Source: Paraburkholderia ferrariae NBRC 106233 (GTDB lineage: Bacteria; Pseudomonadota; Gammaproteobacteria; Burkholderiales; Burkholderiaceae). From it: a stretch of DNA of 64,000 nt. The DNA lies in contig NZ_BAYB01000027.1 in NCBI RefSeq assembly GCF_000685035.1, positions 94,402 through 158,401 of the forward strand. Direction: 5' to 3'. The notes under the pieces are model-generated. The model was not told the DNA's origin. It saw only the letters and a list, made by a program, of their open reading frames with translations, and did not search any database. Both the position numbers and the translations under genes were made by a program. Shown piece after piece: positions 38,399-46,300 of this stretch. Every line of letters begins with the position of its first letter. Positions within the stretch are counted from its first letter, which is position 1.

Positions 38399-38718
38399 AT
38401 GAAGCAGGATGACGTCTACTCGCGGTTCGGCGCACCTTTCGCAGGGTGCAATATGGGCCTCAAAGCGGGAGTTTCGAGGAACGTGCGGGACGGGGTACGT
38501 CCACTAAACGGTTTTACGGTACTTGTGGCTGGTATATCTGGGCTGGGGAGCAACTCTCGGAAGCGAGTGATTTCTTCGTGCCGGTCCATGCCGCTCATCT
38601 TGCCGATTGGGCGCCGTTGGTCTTGCCGTATCTTGGCCTGCCTCCCGGTTGGCGCTTTCTTGTTACGGAGCAGTACGAAGATGTCTGGGAGGACAAACAA
38701 TTGCTGGAAGACAAGTAG
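38399..38718 (+). pseudogene. Imm33-like immunity gene, frameshifted
   Basis: The first frame gives MKQDDVYSRFGAPFAGCN and VRPLNGF. The second gives YGTCGWYIWAGEQLSE, FFVPVHAAHLADW and YLGLPPGWRFLVTEQYEDVW, which fit the Imm33 pattern. A single missing T in the T4 run near 38517 separates them. If repaired the gene encodes about 107 residues. No matching toxin tip is next to it. Confidence 0.65.
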
Positions 38719-38733
38719 AGGAAGCGGGCTAGT

Positions 38734-38806
38734 ATGAGTGACTTTCGATTGGATTTTCGTGATCGTTACCATCATCCCAACATAGTCGTGGCGGTGGAAT
38801 CAACTC
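38734..38806 (+). pseudogene. 5' scrap of an unknown immunity-type gene (copy A)
   Basis: An ATG followed by SDFRLDFRDRYHHPN opens a frame that runs into the next tip segment. The same start, TDFKLNLRSSLQHPK, occurs at 41196. Both are cut short by tip DNA, so they are the stumps of one gene family. Confidence 0.5.
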
Positions 38807-39709
38807 TTGAGCGATACAGCCACGGACAAGGCGACGGCGGATGCGTGGGACGAAGGCGGTAACAATCGCGCGCTGTTGCAAGCAGCAGGCGGGGCGCTCA
38901 TTGGCGGCCTTGGTGGCGGTAGCGTACTTACGGCAGCGGGTAGTGCTGCGGGAGCGGGCTTTGCTTCCAAGGCGGCAAAGGGACTGACTGATATCGCGAA
39001 CGGCGTAGACTCGGCCACCGGGTCGCAACTGATCGGCAACCTGGCTGCGAACGTTGCGGCGGATCTCGGCGGTGCGCTGGTGGGCGGAACGGCTGGCGCG
39101 GCATCGGCCTCGAAAGTCCATCTGTATAACCAGTCGATAGACGATGAAGCGCAGCTGACGGGGGACAACGGCAATAGTAGCAACCCGTTCTCGCAGTCGC
39201 CTGGGACCCTCATCCTGAAGGGCATTGCAAATGGCTTGGGCGCGGTCTTTGGTGTGTTCGGCGGTGAGCCGCCGACGGCTGGCTCGCAAGCCGTGCTCGT
39301 AAACCCGGCGGGACCGAGTACGACCACGACGCCAAGTACGGCATATGCGCAGGATAATGCTACCCTAGCGAGCGGTGGAAATAATAGCCGCCTCCCAATC
39401 CCGGATACGGTTACGGCTGACAATGGTTTGCAAGTTGAGTCAAATCCAAAGCATACGGCAGGGATGCCCGGCAACAACCCCAACGCTGGAACTGAGCCGA
39501 CCAATTCTCTTGATCTATTTAATTCGTCTATTCCCGGCGGCGACGGCGTTCGGTATGCCATTGACTCAAATGGAAATATCAATAGATTCTACTCGGATGG
39601 AAATGGGGTCTATCACTGGTCAGGTTCAACGGGCGACAGCTCGGCCCCGCTGAACGTGTCGAAGATTCCGATCAACGTTAAGCGCACTCTTGGTTTCACA
39701 GGAAGATAA
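38807..39709 (+). pseudogene. Orphan CdiA tip module 3
   Basis: 300 codons without a proper start or export signal. From about 38827 the frame repeats the pretoxin region (WDEGGNNRALLQAAGGALIGG) and the motif VHLYN is at 39116-39130. The tip ends with PKHTAGMPGNNPNAGTEP, SLDLFNSSI, VRYAIDSNGNINRFYSDG and YHWSGSTGDS, a widely shared C-terminal toxin domain seen in CDI and Rhs proteins whose activity I cannot state. The stop abuts the Imm42-like gene. Confidence 0.65.
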
Positions 39710-40198
39710 ATGCTCTCGGGAAATCCAAACACTTTCGCTATCTGGTGCGATCCGGTTGATGCTTGGTCAACCGAGAAATTCCAGAATGGATGCTTTGGCT
39801 ACTTCATTGGTGGGGAGCTGATTTGGTCAATGCGCTCGACACTTGGCGTTGATCTGAGCATGCTTGCGAAGTTGCACTGCATGAGATCCGATGTCGAAGA
39901 TGTTCGCTTGTTCAATCTGCCGTCGAAGGACGCGTATTGTGAACTTTGTAGGCGCGCTTTTCCTGCGACGGACTCCGATGCCGAGACAAGTGATTTCACA
40001 CATCTCGTTTCAGCGGAGAGTTTATCCGATGACAGTCGATATGTATTTCTCATCGAATGTGGAGATAAGGCGAAGTTGATTTATGGTACGGGATATGACG
40101 CTACCACAATGGGTGATATCACTATACCACGTGGTGAATTCCAAAGCGTTGTGAAAATTGCCGAGCAGAGATTCAGCGAATTGAAGCGTCGGAAGTGA
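39710..40198 (+). CDS. Imm42-like immunity protein for module 3
   Basis: 162 residues: GNPNTFAIWCDPVDAW, NGCFGYFIGGELIW and a C-terminal KIAEQRFSELKRRK. The N-terminal pattern fits the immunity 42 family. It begins right at the stop of the tip, so it should protect against it. The tail of a second copy is at 37984-38043. GC is clearly lower than in the backbone. Confidence 0.65.
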   Translation: MLSGNPNTFAIWCDPVDAWSTEKFQNGCFGYFIGGELIWSMRSTLGVDLSMLAKLHCMRSDVEDVRLFNLPSKDAYCELCRRAFPATDSDAETSDFTHLVSAESLSDDSRYVFLIECGDKAKLIYGTGYDATTMGDITIPRGEFQSVVKIAEQRFSELKRRK

Positions 40199-40202
40199 TG
40201 GT

Positions 40203-40250
40203 GGTGCACGTTTGATTATTACCGATCATCTCGAATGGACCGATCCACTT
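40203..40250 (+). pseudogene. Scrap of a DUF6572-like gene
   Basis: ARLIITDHLEWTDPL is encoded here and matches the gene at 38072 (bases 38137-38185 are nearly identical). It is fused at both ends to other module DNA. Confidence 0.6.
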
Positions 40251-40881
40251 CGCAGAATACGTACGGGCACCCGATTGATGACGTAACCCGCTGGGTCGGT
40301 CAGGCTGGCGGGATGGCGCAAAACAACGCGCAGACTATCATCAACGAGCCGCACTCGACCCAGGCGCTGCAAGGGACGGCGAACGGCTTGGGCGCTCTGC
40401 CTGGAGCAACGGGTGGGGACCCGATGACTCCGAGCGGCGGCGGAGTACTGGTAAACGCTCCGGCGGGGCAGGCCGCCCTCGGGGCGAATGGCAATACGCC
40501 GTCTAATGCGATACTCTCAAACGGTAGCGGAGATGACGGTTCCGGCGTAACGAATGGTGCGAGCGGTAACGGCCCCTATTCGAACTTAACTGACTCGCCC
40601 AGCGTTGGTCCGGGGAAAAATTTTACCCAAACGCAAAAGGCTAAAATTTATCAGCAGACCTAGACGCCAATGGTGGAGTGTTGCGCTCCGACTTGGACGG
40701 TCAAGAGCTCGTACCTCCGAGCAAGAGTCAAGCAGGAGTTACGCCGCCTGATAACGAGGCGCAGATTGACCATATGGTCCCCAAGAATCCGGCAGACCCT
40801 AACGCACCTCAAGGCACGAACAGCTTTGGCAATGCACAGGTACTTTCCCGTCAACAAAATCGAATCAATAGCTATGAGTAG
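40251..40881 (+). pseudogene. Orphan CdiA tip module 4, HNH nuclease, frameshifted
   Basis: The frame from 40235 gives a linker (TRWVGQAGGMAQNNAQ, ANGLGALPGATGGD) and ends at KIYQQT near 40663. In the next frame the sequence continues as DANGGVLRSDLDG, then EAQIDHMVPKNP, GTNSFGNAQVLSRQQNR, to TAG at 40881. The second part is an HNH/GHE-type endonuclease (DH of QIDHMVP and the NAQVLSR Asn-helix). One A missing in CAGCAGAC at about 40656 would restore QQN. The stop overlaps the next ATG. Confidence 0.7.
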
Positions 40882-41176
40882 TCGTCAAACTTGGCCGTTC
40901 AATGATCCGCCTAACGTGGCAGTTATCGCCAATCGAAAGATTGTCAGCGGTACAGACTGGATCGCTTATGTATCTCACGATCTTGACGATGGGGCATGGC
41001 AATTTTATACCGCCGATGCTGAGGTCGCGGAAGGCGATGCCGCCTTGGTTAGCTTGGAGAATATCGTTCGGATCGACGCAACTGTCTCGCAACTAGCGGA
41101 TTTGCCGCTCGGGTGGCACGCGTGGCGTGAGAAGAAGGATCTGCCATGGAAGCGCGCACAGATGGCGAAGCCCTAG
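40874..41176 (+). CDS. DUF2185-like immunity protein for module 4
   Basis: 100 residues: WPFNDPPNVAVIANRKIVSG, then WIAYVSHDLDDGAWQFYT and VRIDATVSQLADLPLGW. The FxDPPNxAV and HDxDDGAWQF patterns are those of the DUF2185 family. The ATG lies inside the last codons of the HNH tip, so the pair is translationally coupled. An in-frame upstream extension would overlap the nuclease and is not used. Confidence 0.7.
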   Translation: MSSRQTWPFNDPPNVAVIANRKIVSGTDWIAYVSHDLDDGAWQFYTADAEVAEGDAALVSLENIVRIDATVSQLADLPLGWHAWREKKDLPWKRAQMAKP

Positions 41177-41195
41177 AAGTTACGATTCCTTTGTC

Positions 41196-41247
41196 ATGAC
41201 AGATTTCAAGTTGAATTTGCGTTCGAGCCTTCAGCATCCGAAGTCTA
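41196..41247 (+). pseudogene. 5' scrap of an unknown immunity-type gene (copy B)
   Basis: The codons for MTDFKLNLRSSLQHPK match the stump at 38734. After about 17 codons the sequence becomes the tail of tip module 5. Confidence 0.5.
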
Positions 41248-41428
41248 CGATAACGCGGGGAATTACTATCGTGTAACAAACGCCGCCGGGCAGTACCTAG
41301 ACCAAAGTGGGAACCCGATGCCGAACAACGTACCGCTTGTCGGGGCGAACAAGACGACGCAGACGGGCGTACCGTCTGGCATTCGTCAAGCATTAACGCA
41401 CTACAATAATACCGATCTAAAGAATTGA
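41248..41428 (+). pseudogene. Orphan CdiA tip module 5, C-terminal remnant
   Basis: About 60 codons without a start: VYDNAGNYYRVTNAAGQYLD, PNNVPLVGANKTTQTGV and ALTHYNNTDLKN to TGA at 41426-41428. The strands ending in a His near the C-terminus look like the end of a small toxin domain, but no family is certain. The stop overlaps the next ATG (TGATG). Confidence 0.5.
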
Positions 41429-41838
41429 TGGTGATGAATATGCGGATGAGAGAATCGACGTTCGTAGGATTGTCGTCTGAGTTTCAGGTTGCCGAAGGAG
41501 CCGAGTTTCGGCTCTCCGGCGTATTGTCTGAATGGCTGTTTGCAACAGGCTTCTGGCGTGACTTCAATGCGGCGCACGGCACGATGTTCGACCAATTCGA
41601 AGAGGACGAAGCTGGGCAGGACGTTGTGAAGGAGATCGCTGCGTCGATAAGCGAGAGGATTGGCCAGCTTCGAAGCGGCCACGAGCAACCTGTCGAATTC
41701 GTGTATCGACGCCTAGCTGACGGATCTCCGATTACCGCTAAGGTGGCTCCAAGTGACGCGATTGATGAACTTGCTAAGTTACATAGATTCCTGCTCGATC
41801 TATCAGAGAAATATGTTCTCGCTTCCGTGAATCTCTGA
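41428..41838 (+). CDS. Small protein, probable immunity to module 5
   Basis: 136 residues starting MVMNMRMRESTFVGLSSEFQ. It is acidic and mostly helical toward the end (DAIDELAKLHRFLLDLSEKYV). No family recognised. Start/stop overlap with the tip before it and its low GC make it a cognate immunity candidate. Intact. Confidence 0.6.
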   Translation: MVMNMRMRESTFVGLSSEFQVAEGAEFRLSGVLSEWLFATGFWRDFNAAHGTMFDQFEEDEAGQDVVKEIAASISERIGQLRSGHEQPVEFVYRRLADGSPITAKVAPSDAIDELAKLHRFLLDLSEKYVLASVNL

Positions 41839-41892
41839 GCGGGTCTGGCGATTGTCGGAGCAACGTTAACTGGGCTCACTGCCGGAGTCATA

Positions 41893-42282
41893 GTGATTTT
41901 GCAGATTGAAGGGAAGGCCGAACTAGTCCAGCCGAGTGCTACTCGGCTCCGCTCGGCGTTGAAGTCTCTTAGGAGCTACGGTCCATCCTCGTACGCGTCG
42001 CTAACGGACAACCAGGGCAACTACATTCAGGTGGCCGGTGGCGGGGTTACTTGTATGGTTGAGCGGTATGAGAAGGGCACGAACACACGTGAGCGTGCCG
42101 ATCACGACAAGCCGAGTCCTATTAGGCCGGACGGGACCATTCTCGCGTTTAGGGCTGGGAACATTTCAATGCGGTCAGACGAGTGGTTCATGGCTGATCA
42201 AGTTGTCGAATTGTTTGCGGCGTTCCTTAACGGAGACGCCTATCCAGATTGCGCGCATTGGCGGCGCTCGCCCGGATTTTAG
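41893..42282 (+). CDS. Small immunity-type protein after a tip scrap
   Basis: 129 residues from a GTG at 41893: QIEGKAELVQPSATRLRSAL, SYASLTDNQGNYIQVAGGG, VTCMVERY, and EWFMADQVVELFAAFLNGD with a final WRRSPGF. It looks like one of the small immunity families, but I cannot name it. The frame extends upstream to 41839 through a hydrophobic stretch (AGLAIVGATLTGLTAGV) that is probably the last bit of another deleted tip, so the start is uncertain. Confidence 0.5.
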   Translation: MILQIEGKAELVQPSATRLRSALKSLRSYGPSSYASLTDNQGNYIQVAGGGVTCMVERYEKGTNTRERADHDKPSPIRPDGTILAFRAGNISMRSDEWFMADQVVELFAAFLNGDAYPDCAHWRRSPGF

Positions 42283-42380
42283 AAAAAGAGGCTGTAAGGA
42301 ATCGGCCAGTAGTGCTTACCCTTTCATCCTTAAATAAGGCGCAGCAAGCGGTGCTGGCGCCGGACATAAATCAGTTAGCA

Positions 42381-42984
42381 ATGGAAAATAAAGAGATACT
42401 TACGGGGTTACCGCTCGCGGTTCTCGTCCCTCTCGCCGTCCACGCGCAAGTCCCTCCCAACGCAGCCGCTCGTACGAATGCCGAACAGCAACAGCAGGTC
42501 GAGCAACGCCGCGACGCGCAGCAGCGCGCGGCGACGATCGCCGCGCCCGTTGTCCGCTCGACCGCGCCCGCTGCGGGCGAGTACCCCGTACTGCCCGTCG
42601 AGACGCCGTGCTTTCGTATCGACACGTTTACGGTCGACGTCCCCGACACCCTGCCCGACGTCGTCCGCGTAAAGGGTGCGTCGGCGTTGCCGATGGACCC
42701 GTTCGCGTTCCTGCATGACTGGCTACGGCACTACGAGGGGCAATGCGTCGGCAAACAGGGCCTCGACCTCCTGGCCAAGGGGCTGCAAGGCGTTATCCTG
42801 AGCCGTGGCTACGTGACGACGCGGGTTCTCCTGCCGGCGCAGGATCTCTCGAAAGGGACGCTCAAGTTCGCCCTCGTACCGGGCGTTATCCGCAATCTGA
42901 AGTTTGCGGACGCCGATACGCGCGGCACGCTCAAATCCGCATTTCCCACACGCGACGGCGACGTTCTCCAGTTGCGCGACCTTG
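42381..42984 (+). pseudogene. Truncated bcpB copy 2
   Basis: The first 200 or so codons of bcpB (MENKEILTGLPLAVL to VLQLRDL) are repeated, nearly identical to 32818-33420. Homology ends at about 42984, where the sequence changes to the 5' half of the split minus-strand gene; a chance TAG follows at 42989. Only the signal peptide and POTRA part remain, so it cannot transport. Confidence 0.88.
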
Positions 42985-43168
42985 GGTAGATAACGCACGG
43001 GTTCCGGTGGCCGGGCACGAGTAGCCCCGCCTTTACGAGGTCTGCGAGGACGGCGTCGATATCGTTGGTGACCGTCATCTGCCTGTCGTGCTGGCCGGTA
43101 TCGGTGGTCACGCAGAGATTGAAGGTCTGCGCCTGGTCGCTCGCGTGGAGGTCTACCTCGCTATCCAA
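42985..43168 (-). pseudogene. 5' part of the small gene split by the toxin array
   Basis: The minus strand reads LDSEVDLHASDQAQTFNLCV from a TTG at 43168, or MTVTNDIDAVLADLVKAGLL from a later ATG (43078). It goes on to HRNPCVIY and then breaks off in bcpB DNA at 42984. The sequence continues in frame at 34695 (RNDRPPYRDL). A TATAAT box on the minus strand near 43182-43187 may be its promoter. The whole gene would have encoded about 75-105 residues. Confidence 0.6.
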
Positions 43169-43318
43169 GGATTCGCCGCTCGATTATAGGAAACCGGGCC
43201 TTTCGCGAACAGGGAAAGGCCAACCCGGCGAGAACACTGCTCGCCGCGCGCGCGTGCAGCAAATCGTCCCGCGCTTCCTGCCGCATGCAATCGCGTACGA
43301 AAACTGCGAGACTGGCGC

Positions 43319-46300
43319 ATGCTCACGCTGGAGAACCGCGTGAGCGCCCTCATCTATGCGCGCATGACATCGCTCACATCCGCAACTGCGAATCCCGAAA
43401 CCGCTGCTGAAACCGGCCCCGAAGCCGGTGCCGCGGACAACGTGCTCGCGCGGTTCCATCCCGCCGTCGCGGCATGGTTCCGGCGCAGCTTTGCCGGCCC
43501 CACCCCGGCGCAATGCGCCGCCTGGCCGCTGATCGCCGCCGGCCAGGCGACGCTCGTGGCCGCGCCCACCGGCTCCGGCAAGACGCTCACGGCCTTTCTC
43601 GCCGCGCTCGACGAACTGGTGCGCGAAGGGCTCGAAAACGGCGGCGCGCTGCCGGACGCGACGCTCGTGATCTACGTCTCGCCGCTGAAGGCGCTCTCGA
43701 ACGACATCCGCCTGAACCTCGAGCGCCCGCTCGAAGGCATTGCGCAAGAGCTGGTCCGGCTCGGCCTGCCGCCCGTGGAAATCCGCAGCGCCGTGCGCAC
43801 CGGCGACACGCCGCAGCCCGAGCGTGCTGCGCTGCGCAAGCGCGCGCCGCACATTCTCGTGACCACGCCCGAATCGCTCTACGTGCTGCTCGGCTCGGCT
43901 TCGGGGCGGCGCATGCTGGCGACGGCGCGCAGCGTGATCGTCGATGAAATCCATGCGCTCGCGGGCAACAAGCGCGGCTGCCATCTCGCGCTGAGCCTCG
44001 AGCGGCTCGACGCGCTGTGCGGCCGGCGGCTGCTGCGCATCGGGCTGTCGGCCACGCAAAAGCCGATCGAAAGCGTGGCCCGCTTTCTGGTGGGCATGAG
44101 CGGCGATCCGCAGGCGCCGCCCGCCTGCGAGATCGTCGATGTCGGCCACGCCCGCGCGCGCGACCTCGCCATCGAACTGCCGCCCGTGCCGCTCGAAGCG
44201 GTGATGGCCAACGACGTGTGGGAGCGCGTCTACGACCGCATGGCCGAACTCGTGGCGCAGCACCGCACGACGCTCGTGTTCGTGAACACCCGCCGCATGG
44301 CCGAGCGCGTGGCGCGCCACCTCACGGACCGGCTCGGCGCCGAAGCGGTGGCGGCGCACCACGGCAGCCTCGCGCGCGAGCACCGCTTCGACGCCGAACA
44401 GCGCCTGAAGCGCGGCGATCTGCGCGTGCTCGTGGCCACGGCCTCGCTCGAACTCGGCATCGACATCGGCGACGTCGATCTGGTCTGCCAGATCGGCTCG
44501 CCGCGCTCGATCGCGGGCTTTCTGCAGCGTGTGGGCCGCTCGGGCCACCAGGTCGGCGGCACGCCCAAGGGGCGGCTTTTTCCGATTTCACGCGACGACC
44601 TGATCGAATGCGCCGCGCTGCTGGACTGCGTGCAGCGCGGCGAACTCGACCGGCTTGCCGTGCCGCACGCGCCGCTCGACGTGCTGGCGCAGCAGATCGT
44701 CGCCGAAGCGGCCTGCGAAGACTGGGACGAGGACGCCCTGTTCGCGCTCGTGCGGCGCGCCACGCCCTGGGCGACGCTCGAACGTGCCCAGTTCGACGCA
44801 GTGCTCCACATGCTGGCCGAGGGCTACACGAGCCGGCACGGACCGCGCGCGGCGTATCTGCATCGCGACGCCGTGCACCGCGTGCTGCGCGGCCGGCGCG
44901 GCGCGCAACTCGTGGCGCTGACTTCGGGCGGCACGATTCCCGATAACGCGGACTACGCCGTGCTGCTGGAACCGCAGGCCATACAGATCGGCACGGTCAA
45001 CGAAGACTTCGCCGTGGAGAGCCTGGCCGGCGACGTGTTCCAGCTCGGCAATGCGTCGTACCGGATCCTGCGCATCGAGGCGGGGCGCGTGCGCGTGGAG
45101 GACGCGCAGGGGCAGCCGCCCAACATTCCGTTCTGGCTCGGCGAGGCGCCGGGACGCAGCGACGAACTTTCGTTCGCCATCGGCAGGTTGAGGGCGCATG
45201 TCGAGCAGCTTCTTTCAGGCGAGGCGGCCCCTGCTCTTGCCGGCAAAGAGAATTCTGGTGGTCCTACACCGCCCGAAGCTGCGTGCGAGGCTGGATTGGC
45301 TGTTAGTTGCGTTTGTGAACCGGGAAGCGCGCCGGCCGCACAACCATCGGCTGGCTCCGCCGCCCCCGGCGTGGAACGCGTCTGCGCCTGGCTTTGCACC
45401 ACGCCGGGCCTCGGCGAAGCGGCCGCGCGCCAGATCGCCGAATACCTCGCGCGCGCCCACGCCGCACTCACGGCCTTGCCGACCCACGACACGCTGGTGA
45501 TGGAACGGTTCTTCGACGAATCGGGCGGCACGCAACTCGTGATCCATTCGCCGTACGGCAGCCGCATCAACCGTGCGTGGGGCCTTGCCCTGCGCAAACG
45601 CTTTTGCCGCCAGTTCAACTTCGAGTTGCAGGCCGCCGCGACCGAGGACGCCATCATCCTCTCGCTCACCGGCGCGCACAGCTTCGCGCTGGACGAGGTC
45701 TGGCGCTATCTGCACTCGAACACGGCCGGGCATCTGCTCGTGCAGGCCCTGCTCGACGCGCCGCTCTTCGGCGTGCGCTGGCGCTGGAACGCCACCACGG
45801 CGCTCGCGCTGCCGCGCCAGACCGGCGGGCGCAAGACGCCCCCGCAAATCCAGCGCATGCGCAGCGAAGACCTGCTCGCGGCGGTCTTCCCCGATCAGGT
45901 GGCGTGCGTGGAAAACCTCGCCGGCGAGCGCGAGATCCCGCGCCATCCGCTCGTCGACCAGACGCTCGACGACTGCCTGCACGATGCTATGGATACCGAA
46001 GGATGGCTCGCGCTGCTCAAGCGCATCGAGGCGCACGAGGTGCGGCTCGTGGCGCGCGACCTGAGCGCGCCTTCCCCGCTCGCCGCCGAAATCCTCACGG
46101 CCCGCCCCTACGCGTTCCTCGACGACGCCCCGATCGAAGAGCGCCGCACCCAGGCCGTGCTGAGCCGGCGCCTGCGCGATCCGGATTCGGCGGACGACCT
46201 GGGCGCGCTCGACGCCGAAGCCATCGCCGGCGTGCGCGAGGAAGCCTGGCCGCAGGCGCGCGACGCCCATGAGATGCACGACGCGCTCATGACGCTCGAC

